This document shows positions 7,805-16,228 of a stretch of 39,874 bases of DNA, in pieces. This stretch comes from HGM04593 sp045660825 (lineage in GTDB: Bacteria > Bacteroidota > Bacteroidia > Bacteroidales > Bacteroidaceae): NCBI GenBank assembly GCA_045660825.1, contig JAZREN010000026.1:1-39874 (forward strand), in the 5' to 3' direction. The translations under genes and the position numbers were made by a program. The notes under the pieces are model-generated. The model worked only from the letters and a program-made list of their open reading frames with translations. It was not told the DNA's origin and made no database searches. The first letter of the stretch is position 1. Each line of letters opens with the position of its first letter.

Positions 7805-10738
7805 TCACTTTAACAAGAAACGCATAACTGCACCCATTAGTTTAGCACGTTGGGTACTATTTTGCACTGCTTCAAAAGGAAAGCTTGTAGAAAGCACGCG
7901 ATAAGTATCGCCCGAGTAGGCAACACCGGCGCTCTCCTTGCAGCCATCGAAGACAAAAGAGACAAAGGCCTCGTTGATTGGAATAAGAATATCGGGGCGG
8001 GAAACAGCATAACAGCGTTCGTTGACACCACGATCGACCGTGAGACGCAACCCGGAACCGGCGACAACATCGTCGGCAACATCGGTAACCGAGCCGCCAT
8101 AATCGAAACGCAGCAAATCACGGATAAATTGCTTGTCGGCTTCACTACCCTGCATATCGCTTGCAATAAATGCACCACTGACAAAAAGACGGCCACCGGC
8201 ATGGCAATATGCCGCCAGTTTCTCCTGCAGAACCACGGGGAATGTCTTGTAAGGAGCATTATAATGCAATAGAGAACCATCGCCACCCTGTTTTTCGGCA
8301 CCAAGAATGAGGTCCACCACTGCATATGAGGACAAATCGACAATGCCGTCAATCACTGCCTCGCTACCGCATGAGAGGAAACTTATATCATTGGAAGCCA
8401 ATGCATCGCCATGAATGCGTGGATAGTTGAATGTATTACCCGCAATGAGCATACCTTCGTATTCACTGCCACTCAATCCCAAGCCAGCGTCGACGTTGAT
8501 ATTCTCGCGCATAAAATCGAGCTGACGACCACAATATTCGGGAGTACGCATATAAGGGACACCGGGATCGGCATCCATATCGAAACCTATGCGCTTGTCA
8601 GTGAAAAGGGTATCGGGACCGCTCAAGCGATGGAAGCCATTGACAACCAGCACCCTGGCCGTTTCTTCCTTGGCAATATACAGCGTAAGTTCCTCCGATG
8701 GCAAGCTGCAACCACCGTCATTGAGCGCCGCAACCTTGAAACTATACATGACACCTTTTTCTACAGGAACGGCACAATGCAACGCATTGACAACGGTTCC
8801 ATTGTCGAACCCGGCGCCATTGATGCTTTTATACACAACATACCTATCCGGAGTAGCCGTCGGTTCAAGCGCATCCTCGACCGGACGCCACGAGAGCAAT
8901 ACCTCCTTGTCATTCTTTGACATTGACATGGCAAAATGGCTCACGGGCAACGGTTGGACAACATATTCACAACCACGCATGTAGCACAAATGCTTGAGAA
9001 GCGCCTTATAGACCGAACGTGCAATGGTAAATTTGAAATCGGGGTCGTGGGCATATACCATATCCATGAAATTCTGATGCGACAACGACTCGAAGATGAC
9101 AGACGGGATGTAAGGAACACGCGTCTCGCCATAGTTGCGGTCGAGAATACCGCGCACCGGCCAGCGTTTGCCATAACGCGCCGAGAGATCGTCCTGCACG
9201 CTATTGAGCAGGAAAGAAACGACATCGCGCGACATTTGACGCGAACGTCCTGTCTCGAGAGTATCGCCATTGAACTCTGTGGTGACAACACCCAAAGAAC
9301 CAATCACACTGTCAGCAACAGAGACACCGGCATCGGAATGAAAACCAAAAGAGAGTTCAAGCGGCACGTTAAGGCCGGTGGTATCGGGGTTGAACACCGA
9401 ACCACCTGAGAGATAGTTGACAGCAGATGGTCGACAGACAATATCATCGCGATAGTCGGCCTCGCCATTATACACTGAATAAACCTCATAAGGGAAGCCG
9501 CCGGTCTGCAAATTATAGCGTGCGCCCTCGAGGTAACGTGGCAAGCCACTCGTCTGCTCCTGGGGGCCACGGGCTACATTGCCCATTCCACCGCCAAAAC
9601 GAACAGCGTCGGCACTGACCACGCCTGTGTGGCGGCTGTAGTTGGTAAGCACAACACCCTGTTCCTTGTTGCTACCTTTGTTGAAATGGAATGTTCCAAG
9701 ATACACCCATGTGCCGCCACCCATTGTCTGGTTCACCTGCAATGTGGTTTCGCCACCGGAATGACGCACGGTGTACGAGGCATCGGGCACTGAATTATCG
9801 AACGTCTCGTACGCCACATACACGGCATACTCGCCGGTCTGGGGAATATCGGGACGCCACACAGCTTTTGAAAGACGTTTGGTATTCTTTGTTGTATTGG
9901 CACAGCGTGAGGAACCCATTGCAAAAGGGTCATCGCGGTCGTAATAGACACTCTTCAACGGTGCATATCCATCGGCACGCGTATTCCATTTATTGTCACG
10001 CGTTTCGCTCTCACTGTAGCGCGATTTACCTCCGTCGCATATGTCATTGTCCACAATCACACAGTTCGCCTGCCAATCGCGCTCACGCGGAGTGTACACA
10101 AGAGCACCGGCATTCCGGAGCATGGGCATGAGGAAAGGCACGACAACCGACTGGGTGAGCAAGTCCTCGGTAGTGCAATAGAGCGAGGGACGCTGCCATT
10201 TCCAGAAATCGCCGTCGGCATAATAATATCGGCCATGACTCTGCCACAGTGCAATGTGACGGCCATCGAGCCCCGAGGGGATGTCAAAAGGACGGCTCAC
10301 GTCCTTTACCCATGGAGCGCCATGGTAGCACACACTACCCCATAGACGAGATTCGTCAACATCCTTCCGGCTACGGTATATATTAGGGATGCGCTCCTCA
10401 ATGGCACGACCTTTATAGACGACCTCAATCCTGTACTTACGCAATTTCTTTGGCAGGATGGCACGTACGTCCTCGTATACTTTATCAACAACCTCGGGGG
10501 TGAAGGCCTGACCGGCAAATGCCTCATTGACATATATGACCACCTTCTTCGCTTTGTTGTTCACGACAATGTTGTTCCTGCGGCGGTCGAGTGCCGAATA
10601 TTTGAATTGCGTGCGGGGCGAAGTGTAGTTCTTGAAGTATTCGGCCAAGGCACGAGAAACAGTTTTGTCGACACCTTGTGCCGACAAAACAGATATTCCA
10701 AAGAGGCAAAAAACAATTGCCCAAAAGTGCCTTGACAT
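7805..10738 (-). CDS. Secreted amidase-like protein with golvesin and FnIII domains
   Basis: This 977-aa protein has a signal peptide (residues 1-20, ending LSAQ). In Bacteroidales, relatives are usually labelled xanthan lyase or golvesin C-terminal-like domain protein. I read a zinc amidase (N-acetylmuramoyl-L-alanine amidase-like) fold split in two. His168 (WQSHGRY) and Glu191 (TTEDLL) lie in the first half, which ends with TPRERD. His467 (GFHSDAG) and Glu550 (VIFESLSHQN) lie in the second. A golvesin/xanthan-lyase CBD-like sandwich (about 225-385, with PQTGEYAVYVAYETF) lies between them. An FnIII-like domain (about 605-695) and an unassigned C-terminal region follow. The protein probably acts on peptidoglycan or another envelope polymer; the substrate is inferred, not shown. 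It follows the 91-aa gene by 17 nt. Confidence 0.75.
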   Translation of the reverse strand: MSRHFWAIVFCLFGISVLSAQGVDKTVSRALAEYFKNYTSPRTQFKYSALDRRRNNIVVNNKAKKVVIYVNEAFAGQAFTPEVVDKVYEDVRAILPKKLRKYRIEVVYKGRAIEERIPNIYRSRKDVDESRLWGSVCYHGAPWVKDVSRPFDIPSGLDGRHIALWQSHGRYYYADGDFWKWQRPSLYCTTEDLLTQSVVVPFLMPMLRNAGALVYTPRERDWQANCVIVDNDICDGGKSRYSESETRDNKWNTRADGYAPLKSVYYDRDDPFAMGSSRCANTTKNTKRLSKAVWRPDIPQTGEYAVYVAYETFDNSVPDASYTVRHSGGETTLQVNQTMGGGTWVYLGTFHFNKGSNKEQGVVLTNYSRHTGVVSADAVRFGGGMGNVARGPQEQTSGLPRYLEGARYNLQTGGFPYEVYSVYNGEADYRDDIVCRPSAVNYLSGGSVFNPDTTGLNVPLELSFGFHSDAGVSVADSVIGSLGVVTTEFNGDTLETGRSRQMSRDVVSFLLNSVQDDLSARYGKRWPVRGILDRNYGETRVPYIPSVIFESLSHQNFMDMVYAHDPDFKFTIARSVYKALLKHLCYMRGCEYVVQPLPVSHFAMSMSKNDKEVLLSWRPVEDALEPTATPDRYVVYKSINGAGFDNGTVVNALHCAVPVEKGVMYSFKVAALNDGGCSLPSEELTLYIAKEETARVLVVNGFHRLSGPDTLFTDKRIGFDMDADPGVPYMRTPEYCGRQLDFMRENINVDAGLGLSGSEYEGMLIAGNTFNYPRIHGDALASNDISFLSCGSEAVIDGIVDLSSYAVVDLILGAEKQGGDGSLLHYNAPYKTFPVVLQEKLAAYCHAGGRLFVSGAFIASDMQGSEADKQFIRDLLRFDYGGSVTDVADDVVAGSGLRLTVDRGVNERCYAVSRPDILIPINEAFVSFVFDGCKESAGVAYSGDTYRVLSTSFPFEAVQNSTQRAKLMGAVMRFLLK

Positions 10739-10755
10739 ATAATTTTACAGTGTTT

Positions 10756-11031
10756 TTACTTGCCTGCGAGTTTCACGATCTCATCGAGCAACGCCTTTGC
10801 ATCGGCATTGAAAGAGTCGCAAAGAGCGTTGAAATATTTCTTTGCAGGCATGCCCGGCTCTACGTGGTTCACACGTGCTATATACTCGTTATTGAGGCTG
10901 AAGATTCTATTGAACAACGCCACCCATGCGTCGGTATCGCCCTGCGCATCGTATGAGAGGAAAAATGCCTCGGTTGCCAACTCGTCAACAACAAATGTAA
11001 TCACCTTCTTGAGATTTTTTCTACTTGCCAT
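10756..11031 (-). CDS. Small conserved hypothetical protein (91 aa)
   Basis: This short, soluble, helical, charged protein begins MASRKNLKKVITFVVDEL and has no signal peptide or membrane segment. I do not recognise a named domain, though proteins of this look occur widely in Bacteroidales. It is the first gene of a probable two-gene transcript with the amidase-like gene 17 nt downstream. The strand-opposite frame is an overlapping shadow. No function is assigned. Confidence 0.65.
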   Translation of the reverse strand: MASRKNLKKVITFVVDELATEAFFLSYDAQGDTDAWVALFNRIFSLNNEYIARVNHVEPGMPAKKYFNALCDSFNADAKALLDEIVKLAGK

Positions 11032-11087
11032 AATAATTTGGTTTAATTAGATTGAGTTTTGATTTTACCACACATCCCTCTGCGCAA

Positions 11088-11137
11088 GATTCTTCACTGC
11101 GTTCAGAATGACATGCAATCAACATTTGTCATACCGG
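11088..11137. repeat. Degenerate GTCAT-type intergenic repeat ends
   Basis: TCAGAATGACA (11103-11113, preceded by a GATTCTTCACTGCGT segment) and TGTCATACCGG (11127-11137, followed by an AAAGCGAAG segment) match the terminal motifs of the repeats at 7676-7741 and 13922-14016, but here the two ends face outward. This looks like the junction of two partial copies. The gene-free stretch 11032-11326 holds nothing else clear except the promoter region of the next gene. Confidence 0.55.
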
Positions 11138-11326
11138 ACAAAGCGAAGTATCTCAATAACCGGCACGACAAATATCTGATTGTAAAGATAGTATTTTCTG
11201 TCGACATTAACAACTAGAACCAATAAAAACAACATATTTTAATTAAAAAGAAGAAAACACTTTCAATTCTCGTAAAAAAAAGCGAAATTTGCCGATAAAT
11301 AGAATTCTCAATTAATTTTATCTAAT

Positions 11327-12970
11327 ATGAAAAGTGCATTGCAAATAGCAAGGGCTGCTTACCAGCCTAAACTTCCCCAGGCATTGACCGGGACTGTAAA
11401 ATTGTGTGAGGGTGCTGCAACAGAGTCTGTAGCAGACCAGGAGGCAATCAAGGCCATGTTCCCTAACACTTATGGTTTGCCAATCGTTACATTCGAGAAG
11501 GGCGGCGAAGCTCAGGAGTACCCCGCAATCAACGTGGGTGTTATCCTTTCAGGTGGACAGGCTCCCGGCGGTCACAACGTTATCGCAGGTTTGTTCGACG
11601 GTATCAAGAAGTTGAACGCAGACAGCCGTCTCTATGGTTTCCTCATGGGCCCCGGCGGTCTTGTTGACCACAAATATATGGAGATTACAGCCGAGATTAT
11701 GGACGAGTACCGCAACACCGGTGGCTTCGACATCATCGGTTCTGGTCGTACAAAGCTCGAGAAGACAGAGCAGTTCGACAAGGGTCTCGAGATAATCAAG
11801 GAGCTTGGCATCAAGGCTTTGGTAATCATCGGTGGTGACGACTCAAACACCAACGCTTGCGTGCTTGCCGAGTACTACGCAGCAAAGAACACAGGTGTTC
11901 AGGTTATCGGCTGTCCAAAGACTATCGACGGCGACTTGAAGAACGCCTACATTGAGACATCTTTCGGTTTCGACACTGCATGTAAGGTTTATTCAGAGGT
12001 TATCGGTAACATCCAGCGTGACTGTAACGCGGCACAGAAGTACTGGCACTTCATCAAGTTGATGGGTCGCTCAGCTTCACACATCGCTCTTGAGTGTGCT
12101 TTGCAGACACAGCCTAACTACTGTATCATCTCGGAGGAGGTTGAGCAGAAGGCTCTTTCACTTGACAACATCGTTACATCTATTGCACAGGCTGTTGCTG
12201 ACCGCGCTGCTGAGGGCAACAACTTCGGTACAGTCCTCATCCCAGAGGGTCTCATCGAGTTCGTTCCTGCAATGAAGGCTCTCATTGCCGAGCTCAACGA
12301 CCTGTTGGCTCACAAGGGCGAGGAGTACAACGCTGTAGCTCCCGAGGAGCAGCGTCAGTACATCATTGACCAGCTCTCAAGCGACAACGCAGCTGTTTAC
12401 GCAAGCCTCCCTGCAGGTGTTGCACGCCAGTTGACAATGGACCGCGACCCACACGGTAACGTTCAGGTATCTCTCATCGAGACAGAGAAGTTGCTCTCGG
12501 AGATGGTTTCAAACAAGCTCGCAGCATGGAAGTCAGAGGGCAAGTATGTTGGCAAGTTCAACGCTCAGCACCACTTCTTCGGTTACGAGGGCCGTTGCGC
12601 AGCTCCATCGAACTACGATGCCGACTACTGCTACGCTCTCGGTTACAACGCTTCACAGCTCATCGCTGCAGGCAAGACAGGTTACATGTCATCAGTACGC
12701 AACACAACAGCTCCTGCTGCCGAGTGGGTTGCAGGTGGTATCCCCATCACTATGATGATGAACATGGAGCGTCGTCACGGCGAAATGAAGCCTGTTATCC
12801 AGAAGGCTCTCGTTGACCTCAACGGTGCACCTTTCAAGACATTTGCAGCAAACAGAGAGCAGTGGGCAAAAGAGACTTGCTACGTATACCCAGGCCCAAT
12901 CCAGTACTTTGGCCCAACAGAGGTTTGCGACCAGACTACAAAGACTCTTGCTCTTGAGCAGCAGAAGTAA
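11327..12970 (+). CDS. pfp: Pyrophosphate-dependent phosphofructokinase
   Basis: This 547-aa protein catalyses reversible PPi-dependent phosphorylation of fructose 6-phosphate to fructose 1,6-bisphosphate in the cytoplasm. It has the long PfpB-type form, about 550 aa. Visible motifs are GVILSGGQAPGGHN (71-84), the donor-site GGDD (169-172; Asp at the last position is the PPi-type residue where ATP enzymes have Gly), the catalytic PKTIDGD (197-203), and KLMGRSASHIALECAL for sugar-phosphate binding. The start ATG is preceded by an A-rich leader. Strong use of GGT and GAG codons suits a highly expressed glycolytic gene. The lysozyme gene follows 15 nt downstream with no terminator between. Confidence 0.97.
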   Translation: MKSALQIARAAYQPKLPQALTGTVKLCEGAATESVADQEAIKAMFPNTYGLPIVTFEKGGEAQEYPAINVGVILSGGQAPGGHNVIAGLFDGIKKLNADSRLYGFLMGPGGLVDHKYMEITAEIMDEYRNTGGFDIIGSGRTKLEKTEQFDKGLEIIKELGIKALVIIGGDDSNTNACVLAEYYAAKNTGVQVIGCPKTIDGDLKNAYIETSFGFDTACKVYSEVIGNIQRDCNAAQKYWHFIKLMGRSASHIALECALQTQPNYCIISEEVEQKALSLDNIVTSIAQAVADRAAEGNNFGTVLIPEGLIEFVPAMKALIAELNDLLAHKGEEYNAVAPEEQRQYIIDQLSSDNAAVYASLPAGVARQLTMDRDPHGNVQVSLIETEKLLSEMVSNKLAAWKSEGKYVGKFNAQHHFFGYEGRCAAPSNYDADYCYALGYNASQLIAAGKTGYMSSVRNTTAPAAEWVAGGIPITMMMNMERRHGEMKPVIQKALVDLNGAPFKTFAANREQWAKETCYVYPGPIQYFGPTEVCDQTTKTLALEQQK

Positions 12971-12985
12971 TACGTTGAAGACTTG

Positions 12986-13843
12986 ATGGCAAACGCCAAA
13001 AAGACAATAAAACCAAAGGAGGTCGGCGGACGGAAGAAAACACCGTCCCGCCGACCATCTTCTACACGCAAGAAGACAGAAGTGATGGCCACATGGAAAT
13101 ATGTGGCAATAGCAGCGCTGATAACAATTGGCGTGCTGGCACTCGCTTACAAGCCATTCATAGAACCTGCATTTTACCGTTTCAAGGAGTGCAACGGACA
13201 CAGGATATACAGCACATGCATCCCCGAAGGCTACTCGGTATATGGCATTGACATCTCGCACCATCAGGGCGAGATAAACTGGAACAGACTCAAAAAAGGC
13301 GCACCAGGCGAGCCGCCAATAACTTTCGTATACATAAAGGCCACCGAAGGCAGTAGCCACAGTGACACGCGGTTCGGAAAGAACTGGAAAGCAGCAAAGG
13401 AGCATGGTTTCATACGTGGTGCATATCACTATTTCAGCACAACATCATCGGGCGAGAAGCAGGCCAAGATGTTCATCAGCAAGGTGAAGCTTGAGCCTGG
13501 CGACCTGCCACCGGTAGTAGATGTTGAGGACGAGCCAAGAGACGCTGCTGCATACCGACAGGAGTTGATGACTTTCATCTCTATAATTGAGCAGCACTAT
13601 GGTGTAAAACCTGTCATATACACCTATAAGAAATTCCACGAACGCCACATCAACAATGAGCATTTCAATAGTTACCCGCTTTGGATAGCTCGTTACAACA
13701 CGGAGGGGCCGGGAATAGAAAACGAGTGGATAATGTGGCAATGCACCGAGAAAGGGCGCTTGCCCGGAATCAAAGAGAAGGTTGATATAAATGTGCTCAA
13801 CGGCACAATGGAAGAATTGGAGAAGTTGAGGATAAAACGATAA
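12986..13843 (+). CDS. Membrane-anchored glycoside hydrolase family 25 lysozyme
   Basis: This 285-aa protein has a Lys/Arg-rich cytoplasmic N-terminus (residues 1-35), one membrane segment (about 37-56), then a GH25 catalytic domain. Motifs are YGIDISHHQGEINW (Asp89), FVYIKATEG (114-122) and the acid pair Asp179/Glu181 in VVDVEDEP. GH25 enzymes cleave the MurNAc-GlcNAc bond of peptidoglycan, here presumably from the periplasmic face of the inner membrane. The ATG at 12986 was chosen; a TTG three bases upstream is less likely. It is 15 nt after pfp and ends in a terminator that overlaps its stop codon. The membrane anchor and the absence of phage genes argue against a phage lysin. Confidence 0.92.
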   Translation: MANAKKTIKPKEVGGRKKTPSRRPSSTRKKTEVMATWKYVAIAALITIGVLALAYKPFIEPAFYRFKECNGHRIYSTCIPEGYSVYGIDISHHQGEINWNRLKKGAPGEPPITFVYIKATEGSSHSDTRFGKNWKAAKEHGFIRGAYHYFSTTSSGEKQAKMFISKVKLEPGDLPPVVDVEDEPRDAAAYRQELMTFISIIEQHYGVKPVIYTYKKFHERHINNEHFNSYPLWIARYNTEGPGIENEWIMWQCTEKGRLPGIKEKVDINVLNGTMEELEKLRIKR

Positions 13844-13870
13844 ATGCACATTCGGTCCGAATGTGCATTT
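13842..13870 (+). terminator. Terminator of pfp-lysozyme transcript
   Basis: A 14-bp perfect palindrome arm pair (13842-13855 and 13857-13870) begins inside the TAA stop codon and is followed by ATTTTA. The stem would form immediately after translation ends. Confidence 0.8.
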
Positions 13871-13921
13871 ATTTTAGCAATAATATAGAAGTTGACCAAA
13901 AATCAATCCTATACGCTAAAC

Positions 13922-14016
13922 TGTCATACTGAGCAAAGCGAAGACGTGTTGTTGAGGGTATGCCCGAAAAATCTCTGTTTAACATATTTCAGATCCTTCC
14001 TTACGTCAGGATGACA
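13922..14016. repeat. Intergenic repeat copy 2 with inverted GTCAT/ATGAC ends
   Basis: This 95-bp unit is bounded by TGTCATACTGA (13922-13932) and TCAGGATGACA (14006-14016), inverted with one mismatch. Its bases 13931-13979 match 7676-7724 exactly. It is MITE- or REP-like in size and ends, and carries no gene. Confidence 0.8.
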
Positions 14017-14071
14017 TGTCCGCAGAGGAAATACATTTCTGGGTAACAGCTATATTATTATCTAAAATAAC

Positions 14072-14503
14072 TCAACGATGTTTATGTCCCCTAAGCAAAT
14101 CCTCGGCCTTTTCTCTGTTTGAAATAAACGAAAACTCCTCCAATATCACATCGCACGCATGTTTGTCAATGACACGTGGCGCAATATATTCAAGAGCCTC
14201 CAACCTATTTGAGTCAAAGCTCAAGAGCGAGAGCATATCGGCACACTGGCTTGATGTGAAATAGTTTCCGATACAGGCAATACGTATCATTTTAATACGA
14301 CCATTATCGAAAGACTCCTCTTTCAACAGAGAACGCAATAACTTAAAATCGGACTTATCCATTGCCATTGCACGCATGCGCGGCATATTGGAGTGATTTG
14401 CGGCATAAACTGTTGAGGAAGCTACACTTGAAACGGGTGAAGCCGCAAAAAGCGGCAACTGCATCATTGCTAAAAGCACGATTGGGAAAACTGTTCTTTT
14501 CAT
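14072..14503 (-). CDS. Secreted DUF4476-domain protein
   Basis: This 143-aa protein has a signal peptide (residues 1-21, MKRTVFPIVLLAMMQLPLFA) without a lipobox. The rest matches the DUF4476 pattern: DFKLLRSLLKEESFDNGR, then YFTSSQCADMLSLLSFDSNRLEALEYIAPRVID and VILEEFSFISNREKAEDLL. These are helical repeats of a periplasmic protein of unknown function. It is monocistronic. Upstream lies a tandem palindrome (14554-14591) shared in layout with the gene at 25001, then a near-consensus -7 element at 14523-14530. No terminator is seen after the stop. Confidence 0.8.
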   Translation of the reverse strand: MKRTVFPIVLLAMMQLPLFAASPVSSVASSTVYAANHSNMPRMRAMAMDKSDFKLLRSLLKEESFDNGRIKMIRIACIGNYFTSSQCADMLSLLSFDSNRLEALEYIAPRVIDKHACDVILEEFSFISNREKAEDLLRGHKHR

Positions 14504-14522
14504 AGTCCTAATATTCTTTTTG

Positions 14523-14591
14523 CAAATATCGGCAAACGGGATAAAGGAAAAAGAGGGATTTATCCTATAGTATTTTAGGACAAATCCTATT
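14523..14591 (-). promoter_or_regulatory. Tandem operator and promoter of the DUF4476 gene
   Basis: Read on the minus strand, box 1 is AATAGGATTTGTCCT (14577-14591), followed by a 7-nt spacer and box 2, TATAGGATAAATCCCT (14554-14569). After 23 nt comes GATATTTG (14523-14530), one base from the TAnnTTTG element. The box centres are 22 bp apart, two helical turns. The same layout occurs at 25034-25101. Confidence 0.6.
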
Positions 14592-14642
14592 TGAGCATCT
14601 AAGCAAAAAACAACAGTAATTAGGCTCGATAGACATTCCGTA

Positions 14643-15085
14643 TTATTCTCGCTTTCGCTCGTCGTTATATTTTAAAGCAGTCTCCAACCTTAGTCGTTCA
14701 CTTGGATTAAAATCAAGTCTTTCTCTCATGTTCTTTCATCGCGTGAAAGAACCAAAGCGCCCGTCACCGGCAAAATCAGTCATAACAGCCTTTTGCTCAC
14801 GAGTCGCAAGCGACATCCTTTGGTTGGCTGTTATTTGCCACCAAATCCTTTCATTCTGTTTTTGGGTGGTGCGGAACTCCTTCAGTTAGCCACTCGCAGA
14901 GCGAGCGTCTAACTAACAGTCAAACAGTCCTGCCACTTGATCCAAAAACAGAATGGGATTCGTCTGTGATTTTGATGGTGCCGGTTTTTATTTGACATTA
15001 CCATGGTACGCGGTAAAGTAGGCTGGTATGGATTTTCATCGCAGCGCTATAAACGACCAAAGTTTAAAGGGAAAAATGACAGGCA
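14643..15085. repeat. Structured gene-free element with nested hairpins
   Basis: No intact gene lies between 14592 and 15157. Hairpins are: 14730-14738/14744-14752 (9 bp, 5-nt loop); 14782-14790/14826-14834, enclosing 14803-14807/14810-14814; and 14852-14865/14942-14955 (14 bp, perfect), enclosing 14884-14889/14909-14914 and 14893-14897/14901-14905. A minus-strand 28-codon frame (14643-14729, MRERLDFNPSERLRLETALK) and a plus-strand frame interrupted by one stop (14953-15081, with FYLTLPWYAVK and FHRSAINDQSLKGK) look protein-like. They may be remnants of a repeat-encoded gene. Confidence 0.5.
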
Positions 15086-15157
15086 AATTAAGATTTTAGG
15101 ACATTGTCACCCACATTGACTTGCTACAGAACTGGTAATTTGGCAAACAAAACGCAA

Positions 15158-16228
15158 TTATTCTTCCAGATATGCAGCGCTGGCGCTGGAATAGCGGCGC
15201 CATGCATCGACCATTGCAACGAAATCGGCCGGCAGTTCCGAATCAAAATACATTTCCTTACCAGTTGTGGGATGCACAAATCCCAATGTCTTGGCATGGA
15301 GTGCCTGACGCGGGCACAGTTTGAAGCAGTTGCGCACGAACTGGCTGTATTTACTGAAATTGGTTCCTTTCAATATCTCATCGCCGCCATAGACATCGTC
15401 GTTGAAAAGGATGTGACCGATGTGTTTCATATGTACCCTAATCTGGTGTGTGCGGCCTGTCTCAAGATTACACTCCACAAGCGACACATAGCTCAAGCGC
15501 TCGAGCACACGGTAATGGGTAACGGCATGTTTACCGATGTTTTCGTCGGCCGACACACACATCTGCAACCTGTTGCGGGGATTGCGCGTGATATTGCCGA
15601 CAACAGTTCCGCTATCTTCCTTGAGATTGCCCCACACCACTGCATTATAGGTGCGTTTTGTCGTCTTCTTGAAGAACTGCATTCCCAAATGAGCTTTTGC
15701 AAAGGCAGTCTTTGCAACGACAAGCAGGCCCGAGGTATTCTTGTCAATGCGATGCACAAGGCCCACCTGCGGGTCATTGGGGTCGAATTCAGGGTTGTCT
15801 TTCAAATGCCACGCAACGGCATTGATGAGTGTTCCGTGTGTGTTGCCACAACCCGGATGCACTACAAGGCCGGCGGGTTTGTTCACCACCATGAGATCGT
15901 CATCCTCATAGACGACATCGAGCGGGATGTCCTCGGGAACAATACTATTGTCGTAGGCGGGGGTATTATAGGTGATGATCACCTCGTCACCGGGTTTCAC
16001 CTTGTAGTTGCTCTTGACAACCTTGCCATTGACAGAGATTGAGCCGGCATCGGCAGCCTGCTGTATCTTGTTGCGCGAGGTATTGGCCACATGATCGACA
16101 AGGAACTTGTCAATGCGCACAGGCGACTGGCCTCTATCGGCAATAATACGCAATTCACGGAAGAGACTCTCTTCCGTTTCAAACTCGTCAATATCAAGCA
16201 ATTCGGGGGTAATATCGTCCATGGGCAT
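15158..16228 (-). CDS. RluA-family ribosomal RNA pseudouridine synthase
   Basis: This 356-aa protein has an S4 RNA-binding domain (about 36-85, RIDKFLVDHVANTSRNKIQQ) followed by the RluA catalytic domain with the nucleophile Asp162 in HRIDKNTSGLLVVAK. It also has the family segments NKPAGLVVHPG (116-126) and ETGRTHQIRVHMKHIGH. The length and S4 domain fit RluD-type enzymes that modify 23S rRNA helix 69, but the exact target is inferred. The start overlaps the PASTA gene stop by one base (TGATG-type junction), so the two are translationally coupled. Confidence 0.93.
   Translation of the reverse strand: MPMDDITPELLDIDEFETEESLFRELRIIADRGQSPVRIDKFLVDHVANTSRNKIQQAADAGSISVNGKVVKSNYKVKPGDEVIITYNTPAYDNSIVPEDIPLDVVYEDDDLMVVNKPAGLVVHPGCGNTHGTLINAVAWHLKDNPEFDPNDPQVGLVHRIDKNTSGLLVVAKTAFAKAHLGMQFFKKTTKRTYNAVVWGNLKEDSGTVVGNITRNPRNRLQMCVSADENIGKHAVTHYRVLERLSYVSLVECNLETGRTHQIRVHMKHIGHILFNDDVYGGDEILKGTNFSKYSQFVRNCFKLCPRQALHAKTLGFVHPTTGKEMYFDSELPADFVAMVDAWRRYSSASAAYLEE

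Noticed and set aside
7374..7813. Short open frames in both directions across the hairpin array
   Set aside because: The frames run through repeated stems, have no family-like motif and differ in every direction. The stems explain the sequence better than coding does.
12986..13843. Phage lysin or prophage remnant
   Set aside because: The protein has a membrane anchor, no holin or structural phage gene is near, and it is in an operon-like arrangement with a metabolic gene.
14953..15081. Functional small gene on the plus strand
   Set aside because: The frame has an internal TAG after 22 codons and no recognisable start signals. It is reported only as a possible remnant within the structured element.
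15104..16042. 312-codon open frame on the plus strand
   Set aside because: It lies wholly over the RluA-type gene, whose catalytic and S4 motifs are unmistakable. The opposite frame has no domain, signal peptide or promoter.
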